DNA from: Bacilli bacterium
Lineage (GTDB): Bacteria; Bacillota_I; Bacilli_A; RF39; UBA660
NCBI GenBank assembly: GCA_017405445.1
Contig: JAFRAK010000031.1
Location: forward strand, 1 to 45,690
DNA: 45,690 nucleotides
Direction: 5' to 3'
This document shows, in pieces, positions 24,478 through 33,134 of the stretch. The position numbers and the translations under genes were made by a program. The notes under the pieces were generated by a model. That model made no database searches. It was not told the DNA's origin and worked only from the letters and a program-made list of their open reading frames with translations. How positions within the stretch are numbered: the first letter of the stretch is position 1; each line of letters opens with the position of its first letter.

Positions 24478-25671
24478 TTATCTCCTTTCAAGAATCGTTA
24501 TCGATTCGCAATGATAGGTCCTTGGAAACATATTAAATGGTTTAATCTTTTTTATATCATATGCTTCTTGCAATTCATTTAAATCACGTGACAATGTTAC
24601 AGGATCACAAGATACATATATTATTGTTTTAGGGCTAATTTGTTTTAAATACTTTCTTGTTTTTTCATCTAAGCCTGCTCTTGGAGGATCTACTATAATT
24701 AAATCTATATCTTTAAATTCATTAATTCTATCTTCTACTTTTGATTGAATAAACTCAATGTTTTTAATATTATTTAATACTTTATTATGGTTTGCATCCT
24801 TAATATTTGATTCATTTGAATCTACTCCTAGTATTCTATCTACATAATGACTAATATAAATACCTATTGTACCTGTTCCACAATATAAATCTAAGGCTTT
24901 TTTATAGTGTTTATCTTTAATACTATTTAATACTTCATCATATAATTCCTTTGTAAGAGTATTATTTACTTGAAAGAATGAATGAATACTTTCAATATAT
25001 TTTATATTTCCTATCGTTGTCTCAATTTCTTGTTCTTTTGTAATAAAATCATTATTTATTTTTAATACATTACAACTATTTTCTAGTTCTTTTTGATTCA
25101 CTACTTTTCCTTTTATTGAAACCATAATCTTTGAATTATCATTTGATGTTTTAATTAATGCTTCTTCTATTTCATTTTCTTCTTTTTGTAAAATTTTTAT
25201 AATTTCATTTATTTTAGGATTTACTAGTAAACATTCTTGTATTGGAATTATTTCGTTTGAATTTTTTTTATATAAACCTAAACTTTCTTTGTTTCCATGT
25301 AATATGATTTTATTACGATAATGATTTCTGTCGTGATACTCTATCTTTTCTATTATATCTGGATTTATATGAGCATATTTTTTTATTAAGTCTTTTAATT
25401 TTTCTTTTTTAAATTTATTCTCCTCATTATAACAAATATGATTTAAATTACAACCTCCACATAAGTTTGAATATATACAATCTTCTTCTGTTCTTATAGG
25501 AGATTCTACATATATTTTTTTTGTATTAGCTTCTATATACTTGGAATTTTCTTTTATTATTTCTATTTCTACTTCTTCATTTGGTAAAGCATTTTCTACA
25601 AAACATATTTTATTGTTGACATAACAAATTCCTCTACCAAAATTATCTAATTTCTCTATTTTTATTCTCAT
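24478..25671 (-). CDS. rlmD: 23S rRNA uracil-C5 methyltransferase, RlmD/RlmCD type
   Basis: I start at the ATG at 25671 (397 residues), six bases after AGAGGG; the ATG at 25677 touches that site. Domains: an N-terminal TRAM domain; an iron-sulphur Cys cluster (DCIYSNLCGGCNLNHIC); the SAM-binding motif DLYCGTGTIGIYIS; then DPPRAGLDEKT; and catalytic Cys in YVSCDPVTLSRDL. The end is MFPRTYHCESITILERR. It methylates uracil C5 in 23S rRNA; in Bacillota one enzyme often treats two sites (RlmCD). The 3' end of this gene class is a known insertion site for integrative elements, and here four relic copies of such ends follow downstream. A TATAAT -10 box at 25,689-25,694 probably drives it and the genes behind it. 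Confidence 0.9.
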   Translation of the reverse strand: MRIKIEKLDNFGRGICYVNNKICFVENALPNEEVEIEIIKENSKYIEANTKKIYVESPIRTEEDCIYSNLCGGCNLNHICYNEENKFKKEKLKDLIKKYAHINPDIIEKIEYHDRNHYRNKIILHGNKESLGLYKKNSNEIIPIQECLLVNPKINEIIKILQKEENEIEEALIKTSNDNSKIMVSIKGKVVNQKELENSCNVLKINNDFITKEQEIETTIGNIKYIESIHSFFQVNNTLTKELYDEVLNSIKDKHYKKALDLYCGTGTIGIYISHYVDRILGVDSNESNIKDANHNKVLNNIKNIEFIQSKVEDRINEFKDIDLIIVDPPRAGLDEKTRKYLKQISPKTIIYVSCDPVTLSRDLNELQEAYDIKKIKPFNMFPRTYHCESITILERR

Positions 25672-25747
25672 ATTCATCCCTCTACTCTATTATATCAAAT
25701 TCATACATAGAATTAAAATAGAAACTCATACTAATATTGGTGAGCTT

Positions 25748-26839
25748 ATGAAAAAAAGATTAGTACGTAGTATTCCAACTATTCAGTCGGAATTATCCTT
25801 ATGTGGTCCAAAAGATAGTTTTGTTGAATCATTAGATATTAATATTGGCCTAATAAAAAATAGAATTACTTCAAAAAATTTGAAAATTAATTCTCATCAT
25901 ATTGGAAGATACTGTGATACATCTATTTCAGTTTTATATATTGATGGTATTGTTAAAGAAGATTTAATTATTCATATAATGGAAAGACTACAAAAGATTG
26001 ATATTGATGGAATTATAGATTCTAGTTATTTAAAACAATATTTAGAAAATCATTTTCATTTATTTCCTACTATTATTATGAGTGAAAGACCTGATATGAG
26101 TTGTATGTCATTATTAGAAGGAAAAGCAGTAATTCTGGTTGATAATAGTCCTTATGCTTTAATCTTACCAAATTTTTTTGTTGATTTCTTTCATACTACA
26201 GATGATTACTATCAAAAACCATTTAATACTTCTTTTATACGTTTCATTCGTCTTTTCGCATTTATTATATCTATTTTTACTCCTGCTTTTTATATTTGTA
26301 TTACGACTAGAAATTATCATTTAATTCCTTTTAATCTATTATTAATCTTAAAAGCAGGAAGAAGTTTTGTTCCTTTCCCTGCTTATCTTGAAGCAATCTT
26401 TATGATTATTTGTTTTGAAATCCTTAAAGAATCTGATTTACGTATGTCTACTACTAGTGGCTCTTCCATCTCTATCTTAGGTGGATTAATTTTAGGTGAT
26501 GCTGCAGTAGCTGCAGGAATTGTCTCTCCTATTATGATTATTGTAATTGCGATTTCTTCTATCTCAGGACTTATTTTTACGTCTTTTGAGCTTGAAAATG
26601 CTTTAAGAATGTATAAGATTGTTTTTCTTATTCTTTCTTCCCTATTTGGCCTTTATGGAATGATATATGGTATCTTTATGATGCTTTATGATTTATATGA
26701 TACAAAAATATTTGGATATCCTTATTTTTCTATTAAACAACTTTTTATGAAAGATTCTTTTATAAGAACTTCTTCTAATCTTTTAAAAAGAAATCCAGTA
26801 TTAAGTAATAATTTTGTTAGAGGGAGAATCCAAAAATGA
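25748..26839 (+). CDS. GerA-family spore germination protein, short N terminus
   Basis: A 363-residue GerA/SpoVAF-type membrane protein. The family signature is seen as LCGPKDSFVESLDINIGLIKNRI near residue 20, and later as ILKAGRSFVPFPAYLEAIFM, SGSSISILGGLILGDAAVAA and GLIFTSFELENALRMYK, with about five membrane segments. Family members are usually 460-500 residues and have a longer N-terminal cytoplasmic domain; here only about 15 residues precede the RGP-like motif. A weak GGTG site precedes the ATG and the divergent rlmD promoter is close. It overlaps the following GerC-like gene by four bases (ATGA). It suggests a spore former or the remnant of one. GerB is missing. Confidence 0.85.
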   Translation: MKKRLVRSIPTIQSELSLCGPKDSFVESLDINIGLIKNRITSKNLKINSHHIGRYCDTSISVLYIDGIVKEDLIIHIMERLQKIDIDGIIDSSYLKQYLENHFHLFPTIIMSERPDMSCMSLLEGKAVILVDNSPYALILPNFFVDFFHTTDDYYQKPFNTSFIRFIRLFAFIISIFTPAFYICITTRNYHLIPFNLLLILKAGRSFVPFPAYLEAIFMIICFEILKESDLRMSTTSGSSISILGGLILGDAAVAAGIVSPIMIIVIAISSISGLIFTSFELENALRMYKIVFLILSSLFGLYGMIYGIFMMLYDLYDTKIFGYPYFSIKQLFMKDSFIRTSSNLLKRNPVLSNNFVRGRIQK

Positions 26840-27156
26840 AAAAGATTATTCTATATATTATTGGTTTTACTATATTATGTTTTCTACCAAATAAACCTTA
26901 TCAAGAATTAAACAATATACCTATTATTGATCAAATAACTATTACTTGTCGCGATGAATATCATATTAATCTAAGAGAAATCATTCCTAAAAAGAAAGAC
27001 AATTCTATCGTATATCAATATAGAAATCATACCTATCAAGGAAATGATTTATCAGAAATTAAAAATAAAATAATTCAGAATAATTATTATTTTGATAATC
27101 ATAATATTCATTATAATTGTCTAATACCAAAGGATTTTTTAGAAATCTTTTCTTAA
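26836..27156 (+). CDS. Very short GerC-like exported protein
   Basis: A 106-residue protein with an N-terminal signal-like helix (residues 3-19), then PYQELNNIPIIDQITITCRD. That stretch resembles the conserved start of GerAC/GerC lipoproteins (the ELN..AI..A.GID pattern). The usual lipobox Cys is at residue 15 (TILCF) without a normal lipobox context. GerC proteins are usually 350-400 residues, so about 250 are missing. It overlaps the GerA-like gene by four bases, so the pair is translated together. It is either a reduced germinant-receptor partner or a shortened relic kept in frame. Confidence 0.65.
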   Translation: MKKIILYIIGFTILCFLPNKPYQELNNIPIIDQITITCRDEYHINLREIIPKKKDNSIVYQYRNHTYQGNDLSEIKNKIIQNNYYFDNHNIHYNCLIPKDFLEIFS

Positions 27157-27216
27157 ATCTTTTCTAATTAATAAAATCATTGTAAAATAGAAGTATAAGA
27201 TTTAGGGAGTGGTATT

Positions 27217-28755
27217 ATGAATAAACGTGTTAGTATAGTAATTCCAGTTTATAATGGTAGTAATTATATGAAAGAAGCAATTGATAGTGCTTTAGCTCAG
27301 ACTTATCCAAATATTGAGATATTAGTAGTAAATGATGGTAGTACTGATGATGGCACAACAGATAGGATTGCAAAATCTTATGGAGATAAGATTCGATATT
27401 TTGAAAAAGAAAATGGAGGAGTTTCTACTGCTTTAAATCTTGCTTTAAAAGAAATGACAGGAGACTATTTTTCTTGGCTAAGTCATGATGATAAATACTA
27501 TCCTACTAAAATAGAAGAACAATTGTCATATCTTGAAAAACTACCTAAAAATACAATCCTTTATACGGATTATGATGTGATCAATGAAAATGGAGATATT
27601 ATTAGTACTGTGATAAATAATCATAGATTACTACAAAAAAAACCTGATTATGCTGTATTAAGAGGAGCTGTCTGTGGAGTTAGTCTATTAATTCCTAAAA
27701 AGGCTTTTGATGATTATGGTTTATTTGATGAAAAATATAGATGTATTCAAGATTATTTGAAATGGTATGAAATGATGAAAACCTATCAGTTTGTTCATAT
27801 GGATAAGGTACTTGCTCAATCACGAGTACATGGAAAACAAGTTACTGTGACTTCTCCTAAAGTGATCAGTGAAGGAAATTATTTATGGTCTTATATGATG
27901 GAACATTTTCCTGATGAAGAAAAAATTAAATATGAGGGAAGTATTTATTTGTTTTATGAAGAGATGTATCGCTTTTTACAGACAACTGAATATGATGAAG
28001 CAATTGAAAATGCAAAAAAACATATGGAAGACTATTATCATAAAGAAGCTGAAAATACTTATTCTATTACAGTGTTTGTTAAAGAAAATGGAAAATTTGA
28101 AGATATAAAGAAAACCATTGAATCTTTAGAAAAACAAGAGGTAAATTTAAATATTATTATTGAAGGAGAAACAAAATTCCAAGATTATAAAAATGTTAGA
28201 GATCACAAAGATGCGATTAAAAGTGTTAATACTGATTATTATACTTTTCTGAATGCAGGTATTACTCCTAAAAATAATTGGTTAGCAGAAATGCTTGTCT
28301 TTGCTAAGATAACAAATAAATCTGTTTTAATTTCTGATTATCCTAGACCTATTTCTGAAAGAGTAGATAATTTATGTTCTTTTATTGTTCCTTTAGATGG
28401 CGTTATATTCAAGCATCAAAGATGTGATTATTATGAGAATCCTTTCTTATTCATATATTATATGGCTAAAAATGGTGGTTCTTATATTGTGAATCATAAA
28501 TATTTAGATGCTGTAAAAAATAATTCTCCTCTTGATTATATTTTTGAATATATGGAAACTTGTGTCCATGACAATGAATGTACTTTTTCAGAATTATCTA
28601 GTTTGTGTTATGATATATCCTGTATTTATAATGAAACTGCCTCTTACTTTTATAAAACAAAGATGTATGAGCCTTGTGATGAATTAAAAGAGATGATGTT
28701 TTCAAGAAGTTTTCAATTATTAAAAAAATATTTGAATCATAAAAAGAAAAAATAA
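27217..28755 (+). CDS. Family 2 glycosyltransferase with C-terminal extension
   Basis: A 512-residue protein. Residues 1-240 form a GT-A glycosyltransferase 2 domain: VSIVIPVYNGSNYMKEAIDS, ILVVNDGSTDDGT, and YFSWLSHDDKYYP containing the metal-binding HDD. Nucleotide-sugar donor and acceptor are unknown. The remaining 270 residues include a second GT-like half (YSITVFVKENGKFEDIKKTI ... NWLAEMLVFAK ... CSFIVPLDGVIF), possibly an inactive second GT-A fold. No membrane segment is visible. It has an AGGGAGTGG ribosome site and ends at a strong terminator. A role in a surface polysaccharide or glycoprotein is inferred from the family. Confidence 0.8.
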   Translation: MNKRVSIVIPVYNGSNYMKEAIDSALAQTYPNIEILVVNDGSTDDGTTDRIAKSYGDKIRYFEKENGGVSTALNLALKEMTGDYFSWLSHDDKYYPTKIEEQLSYLEKLPKNTILYTDYDVINENGDIISTVINNHRLLQKKPDYAVLRGAVCGVSLLIPKKAFDDYGLFDEKYRCIQDYLKWYEMMKTYQFVHMDKVLAQSRVHGKQVTVTSPKVISEGNYLWSYMMEHFPDEEKIKYEGSIYLFYEEMYRFLQTTEYDEAIENAKKHMEDYYHKEAENTYSITVFVKENGKFEDIKKTIESLEKQEVNLNIIIEGETKFQDYKNVRDHKDAIKSVNTDYYTFLNAGITPKNNWLAEMLVFAKITNKSVLISDYPRPISERVDNLCSFIVPLDGVIFKHQRCDYYENPFLFIYYMAKNGGSYIVNHKYLDAVKNNSPLDYIFEYMETCVHDNECTFSELSSLCYDISCIYNETASYFYKTKMYEPCDELKEMMFSRSFQLLKKYLNHKKKK

Positions 28756-28776
28756 TACTTCAAGTATTATTTTTTT
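28751..28776. terminator. Bidirectional terminator between convergent genes
   Basis: AATAATACTT/AAGTATTATT stems flanked by A and T runs sit between the glycosyltransferase gene (plus) and the metallo-beta-lactamase gene (minus), overlapping both ends. Confidence 0.85.
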
Positions 28777-29683
28777 ATTCCCTATTTGTATCTGTATAAA
28801 ATGTATCATATTCTATTCTTTCCCCATTAGATGTTATTTTAATTGTACCATCTATATCTGTTCGAAGAATCGTAGAATTGATTCTATTTAGTTTATCTAA
28901 AGTAACTTGTTTTGGAAAATTGTAATCATTATTCTTTCCAACTGAAATTATTGAGTATTCTGGATGCGCTTTTTCTAGAAATTGTGCACTGGTAGACCAA
29001 TTTGAACCATGATGAGCTACTTTTAATACATTACATTTTAAATCTTTTTCTAAAATCATTTGTTCTGTATCTTTTGTTGCATCTGCCATAAATAAGTAGT
29101 TTGTATTATAATAATTCATTTTTAATACTAAACTATCTCGATTTATTTCCTCTAGATCCTCTCCTACCCATAATACTTTTAATTGTATTTTATTAATTTC
29201 ATATTCATCATCTATCTTTGGAATAATTTTATCTATATTTTTCTCTTCTATTAAATGAATTACTTCCTTATATGTGGTTGTATTTAATTCCATATTTGGT
29301 ATTACAAAGTGTTCTATTTCAAAGTTCTTTATTATATCATCCATTCCTCCTATATGATCTTCGTGTGGATGTGTTGAAAAGACATATTTAAAATTTTTTA
29401 TTCCTAATTCTTTTATATAATCTACTATTTTAGGACCATCTTTATTATTTCCTGCATCAATTAAAATATTACTATCATTTTCTTGTATTAAAATACAATC
29501 CCCTTCTCCTACATCAATAAAGTATATATTTAAAAGTGAGTTATTGTCTACTGATGAGATATTTGAAGAGGATTTCTTAAATATATCTTTATAATCATTT
29601 ATATTGTCTAAAATATAAACAATTCCAAATAGAAAAAGAAGAATTGCGATTGTTTTAACAAAATTAAAGATTCTACTTTTCAT
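28775..29683 (-). CDS. ComEC/Rec2-like secreted metallo-beta-lactamase-fold hydrolase
   Basis: A 302-residue protein with an N-terminal membrane anchor (residues 8-25) and a metallo-beta-lactamase domain like the C-terminal part of ComEC. Seen are IYFIDVGEGDCILIQ, THPHEDHIGG (residues 104-113, zinc ligands His105, His107, Asp109, His110), LFMADATKDTE and VLKVAHHGSNWS. In ComEC this fold is linked to DNA uptake; stand-alone versions are extracellular hydrolases or nucleases of unknown target. Its start overlaps the end of the S51-peptidase-like gene by 11 nt in a three-gene minus-strand operon. Confidence 0.85.
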   Translation of the reverse strand: MKSRIFNFVKTIAILLFLFGIVYILDNINDYKDIFKKSSSNISSVDNNSLLNIYFIDVGEGDCILIQENDSNILIDAGNNKDGPKIVDYIKELGIKNFKYVFSTHPHEDHIGGMDDIIKNFEIEHFVIPNMELNTTTYKEVIHLIEEKNIDKIIPKIDDEYEINKIQLKVLWVGEDLEEINRDSLVLKMNYYNTNYLFMADATKDTEQMILEKDLKCNVLKVAHHGSNWSTSAQFLEKAHPEYSIISVGKNNDYNFPKQVTLDKLNRINSTILRTDIDGTIKITSNGERIEYDTFYTDTNRE

Positions 29684-30350
29684 TATCTATACTTCCCATC
29701 TTATTATATACTGTTATTTTTTCATTATTATTTTCATTTATCATCGTTATTTTATTGTTTTCTATTATTAATGCACTATCATTTGGAAGCGCAATTACTT
29801 CTTTTTTCATTTTAATACAATCTTCAATTAATTCTTTTGTTTTTATACTTTTCTTTTCATAATGAGGAGATATTATTATATTTATAAAATTATAACCTTC
29901 TACAAAATCATAATGATCTTTTTCTTTTCGAATTATATAAGAATCTGAATATCCTTCTTTAGATAGAATGATTGCTCCAGCAGATACACCGACTAGCACA
30001 CACCCATTCTTTATCTTTTCTTTTAGTAAGTCTTTGAGGTGGTATTGATTCATTATTTCTTTTAATAGTATGGTATCTCCTCCACCAATATATATTATAT
30101 CTACATCTTTTAATTTCTCTTTTAGTAATCCTTTATTTGATAAATTTTTAATTTTTAATTGTCTCGTATTGCATTCTAGAATTTCATATTTCTTTTTTAT
30201 TTTTTTATAATCTGCTTCAGCATATTTACTTCCAAATCCAATATAAAGTAGATTAGGATTTATTTTATTTGATAATTCTATAATCTTATGATCAATTGAT
30301 GTAATTATATTACTATTTTGCCCTCCTATTAGGACATATCTTCCTTCCAT
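29673..30350 (-). CDS. Peptidase S51-like (dipeptidase E/cyanophycinase-type) protein
   Basis: A 225-residue class-I glutamine-amidotransferase-like protein of the S51 group. IIYIGGGDTILLKEIM and LVGVSAGAIIL place the nucleophile at Ser123 in the G-x-S-A-G elbow. Later NDSALIIENNKI matches the end of the family. These enzymes cleave aspartyl or cyanophycin-type bonds; the substrate here is not known. The start has GGAG ten bases upstream, and both ends overlap neighbouring genes (22 nt with the glycosyltransferase, 11 nt with the MBL gene), so translation is coupled. Confidence 0.8.
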   Translation of the reverse strand: MEGRYVLIGGQNSNIITSIDHKIIELSNKINPNLLYIGFGSKYAEADYKKIKKKYEILECNTRQLKIKNLSNKGLLKEKLKDVDIIYIGGGDTILLKEIMNQYHLKDLLKEKIKNGCVLVGVSAGAIILSKEGYSDSYIIRKEKDHYDFVEGYNFINIIISPHYEKKSIKTKELIEDCIKMKKEVIALPNDSALIIENNKITMINENNNEKITVYNKMGSIDNEK

Positions 30351-31453
30351 TGTCTTACTTGCTCCTTATAATTATTATAAGCTATTTCATATGCTTCGTG
30401 ATTATGGATGGCAGTTTCATTTGTTGGAGATATACGAAGTGATTTTGTTGAATAATAGCATGCTTTTTTATAATCTCCTATACTATAGTAACAATATGCA
30501 ATTGAGAAGCAAGGCAAGAATTCATTATATTCTACTTTATCTTCTGGATGTGTTTTAGCTTCTTTTAAAGCATTTTTGTACCAAAAAATGGCTAAATCGT
30601 AATTTTTCTCATTAACATAGACTCCTCCTAGTTCACAACAAACTCCTGGAGATGGTACAAAATCACTTAAATATTGAAATATTGCTTTTTTAATTTCTTT
30701 ATTAGACTTTTTTTGTTCTTTATAAATATTGATTTTTACTTGAATTGCTTGATCATAATAAAATCTTTGTGGAATATAATCTTTTTTTCTCTGAAACATC
30801 TTTTTAATCATTTCTAGTGATTTTTCATATTGTTTATGCCCGGATAATTCTAATGAATACATAAATAAATCTCTAGTAGAAAAATATTCATTATTATCAT
30901 ACATTCTATTATATATATCTACATTTCTATTTGGATCAAGTATTTTTTCTTTTTTATGATGAACATATATATCTAAGGTAGGAACAACTTTGTCCATAAT
31001 AATTACTTCATGAATCTTACCTTCCCATACTTTTTTATGTCTATTTTTTATTATTCTTACTCTTTGTTGTTGTAGAATGGGATTATCATCCTGATCTTGT
31101 ATATAACTATAATACATACGGTATGCTTCAATATCTGGATCTATTTTAGGTTTAAACTCTTTTAATTTCTTTAATTCGGCTGGGTATATGACATCATCTG
31201 CATCTAACCACATTATATAGTCACATGTTGATTTAGAAAATGAAAAGTTTCTTGCGGCACTAAAATCGTATATCCATTCAAAGTCATATATTTTGTCAGT
31301 ATATTTTCTTACAATTTCCTTTGTTTTATCAGTAGAACCAGTATCAACAATTACTATTTCATCAAATAGCCCTTTAACACTTTCTAAGCATCTTCCAATT
31401 ACTTCCTCTTCATTCTTTACTATCATACATAGACCTAATGTGCATTTGTTCAT
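30329..31453 (-). CDS. Family 2 glycosyltransferase with TPR-like tail
   Basis: A 374-residue protein. The N-terminal GT2 domain shows LGLCMIVKNEEEVIGRCLES, EIVIVDTGSTDKTKEI, FSAARNFSFSKSTCDYIMWL, then DADDVI as the metal site. The C-terminal third contains TPR-like helices (NYDLAIFWYKNALKEAK, YYSIGDYKKACYYSTKSL). This layout resembles SunS-type glycosyltransferases, which act on peptides, and other TPR glycosyltransferases in Bacillota. The acceptor is unknown. It has an AAAGGAG site. It is first in the three-gene operon with the S51-like and MBL proteins, separated from the WG-repeat gene by a terminator. Confidence 0.8.
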   Translation of the reverse strand: MNKCTLGLCMIVKNEEEVIGRCLESVKGLFDEIVIVDTGSTDKTKEIVRKYTDKIYDFEWIYDFSAARNFSFSKSTCDYIMWLDADDVIYPAELKKLKEFKPKIDPDIEAYRMYYSYIQDQDDNPILQQQRVRIIKNRHKKVWEGKIHEVIIMDKVVPTLDIYVHHKKEKILDPNRNVDIYNRMYDNNEYFSTRDLFMYSLELSGHKQYEKSLEMIKKMFQRKKDYIPQRFYYDQAIQVKINIYKEQKKSNKEIKKAIFQYLSDFVPSPGVCCELGGVYVNEKNYDLAIFWYKNALKEAKTHPEDKVEYNEFLPCFSIAYCYYSIGDYKKACYYSTKSLRISPTNETAIHNHEAYEIAYNNYKEQVRQWKEDMS

Positions 31454-31471
31454 AGTTTACTCCTTTGAAAG

Positions 31472-31494
31472 AAAAATCTTCCGATTGGAAGAAT
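31472..31494 (-). terminator. Terminator of the WG-repeat gene
   Basis: TCTTCC/GGAAGA stem with a four-base loop followed by a T run on the minus strand, just after the stop of the gene at 31,502 and before the glycosyltransferase start. Confidence 0.65.
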
Positions 31495-31501
31495 TTTCTA
31501 A

Positions 31502-32863
31502 TTATTTTTCTGTTTCATATATTTTTTCTAGTTTAAGATTATAATATGTTATTTTGTTATCTTTATGAATTCTAAAATAGTTTCCAAATGTATCAATTGA
31601 ATCTGCATCAAAACTCTTTTCTTTGTTTGTATTGATATTGTAAACTACAGTTTTTCCTTTTTCATCAGTGTAGTTTATAAATGGACTTGTTTGTTGAACA
31701 CTTAATGTCACCTTAGTATCAAATTCATGAACTGGTTTGTTTTTGTTCATATCTAATATATATGTTTTTTCATTTTCAACTGCGATAACATATTTTTTAC
31801 CTTGATTTTCTAGATAATCATATAATCTATATGGTAATGTTACTAACTTGTCATATATACATGGAACTATAACATTCTTTTCATCTATAATACCATAATT
31901 CTTTGTACATGATATTTTCTTATATCCAGTTTCATATTCCCACTCTGATATTTTTTCTTGGAAAAAGATGTCCATTGGCATTTCTTTCTGAGATTTTTTA
32001 GTTTTGATATTGTAGTACATTGTTTTACCATCTTTTTGATATTGAACATATCCTGAAGAGTAATAGATTAATTCTTTTCCTTCTTTAGATTCTAATGCTA
32101 CTTTATTGTTATGTACAAATATTGAAGATATTGTCTTATCACTAGTTTCAACATAGAATATATTGTTTCCTGCTGCAGAAATTGTTGCTTCAGAATACTT
32201 TTTAATTACTTTACCTGTATTACAATTAATTAATGCAAAATACATATTATTATCGCTAATTACACAATATGTTTCTTTTAATAATGGATCTGTATCTCCA
32301 ATATAGTTATAGAAAGCGTGACCATCTTCTATTTCTTGTTTATATACTACTCTACCTTTACTATTGATGATTCCTACTGTATTTCCTTTTTCTGATGTAA
32401 ATTTATAAAATCCATGTCCGTTATTTACAACTTTTAATTTATTTGGTGAAATAGCATTTAAATTAGAATTATATAATGTTGCATTTGAAACATATAAATC
32501 ATTTTCTTGATCATAAGAAATAACTGTTTTACTTTCTTGTTTTACTTTTCCATTTTGATCAATTAAATAATAAGTGTTTCCTTTTTCTACAACTGCATAT
32601 TTTCCGGATGTATCAACTACATAATTATACTCTGGTTTTGTTACTACTTTTCCTTTTTGATTAATGAAGCCATATAATCCATTTTCATTGATAGTAATTA
32701 GTTTATTATTATCAAATGTATATAGTCCTTTTTTGCTTACTTGTTTTTGCCTAGTTCCCAAAACTAATAATAAAACTATAAATAATAATACTAAACCTGC
32801 GATTAATATTTTAAAATTCTTTGATAATTTTTTAAAATTTTTTTTATTTTCATTTGCTTTCAT
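31502..32863 (-). CDS. Membrane-anchored WG-repeat protein
   Basis: A 453-residue protein with a Lys/Asn-rich cytoplasmic start, one membrane segment (about residues 18-36) and an extracellular beta-propeller-like domain. WG repeats are seen, for example GLYGFINQKGKVVTKPEYNY near residue 60, then TVGIINSKGRVVYKQ and YGIIDEKNVIVPCIYDKLV; others are degenerate. WG-repeat proteins are frequent in gut bacteria, with unknown function. It has a TGGAGGA ribosome site and its own terminator. Confidence 0.8.
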   Translation of the reverse strand: MKANENKKNFKKLSKNFKILIAGLVLLFIVLLLVLGTRQKQVSKKGLYTFDNNKLITINENGLYGFINQKGKVVTKPEYNYVVDTSGKYAVVEKGNTYYLIDQNGKVKQESKTVISYDQENDLYVSNATLYNSNLNAISPNKLKVVNNGHGFYKFTSEKGNTVGIINSKGRVVYKQEIEDGHAFYNYIGDTDPLLKETYCVISDNNMYFALINCNTGKVIKKYSEATISAAGNNIFYVETSDKTISSIFVHNNKVALESKEGKELIYYSSGYVQYQKDGKTMYYNIKTKKSQKEMPMDIFFQEKISEWEYETGYKKISCTKNYGIIDEKNVIVPCIYDKLVTLPYRLYDYLENQGKKYVIAVENEKTYILDMNKNKPVHEFDTKVTLSVQQTSPFINYTDEKGKTVVYNINTNKEKSFDADSIDTFGNYFRIHKDNKITYYNLKLEKIYETEK

Positions 32864-32965
32864 TTTATTCCTCCATTACTTAGTATCCTACCATATACTA
32901 TATTTAATACTTTCTATTTTATTATAATCGTTCTTTGTCTTAATTTCAAGATACAAATCTATTTT

Positions 32966-33134
32966 TAAATATCTTCTTTCTTTTTCTTTTGATTTTGTTT
33001 CTTTATAAAATTTATAAAATCTGTATATTTTGAATAGCCAAATGATTGTAGAATTGTTCCAATTAAGTCAAATACTAAGTTTCTAGATGACTGATTTAAT
33101 ATTTGCTTTCTTTTATGAAAGCCATTATTTTTTT
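32966..33134 (-). pseudogene. Out-of-frame 3' extension of the DUF2974 gene
   Basis: Past a run of seven A's (minus strand; 33,128-33,134), the frame one base back (-1) runs open for over 50 codons to a TAA at 32966, while the main frame stops at 33,096. It reads NNGFHKRKQILNQSSRNLVF, then DLIGTILQSFGYSKYTDFIN and a Lys-rich tail. Adding one A would fuse it to the hydrolase. This looks like the natural C terminus lost by a homopolymer indel, or reached by slippage. Outside it (32,864-32,965) I see only promoter-like AT-rich sequence. Confidence 0.45.

Noticed and set aside
18456..24478. Relic ends as simple tandem duplications of the local rlmD 3' end
   Set aside because: The relics differ from the intact gene at many codons and even in the encoded residues (HVECVC, HVETVS against HCESIT), so local duplication does not explain them.
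25748..27156. TGA read as Trp (mycoplasma-type code)
   Set aside because: TGG is used for Trp throughout, and TGA acts as a stop, for example at the end of the GerA-like gene in the ATGA overlap.
31293..31544. Plus-strand open frame across the glycosyltransferase start
   Set aside because: It crosses a terminator and the start of a well-supported gene on the other strand and has no ribosome site.
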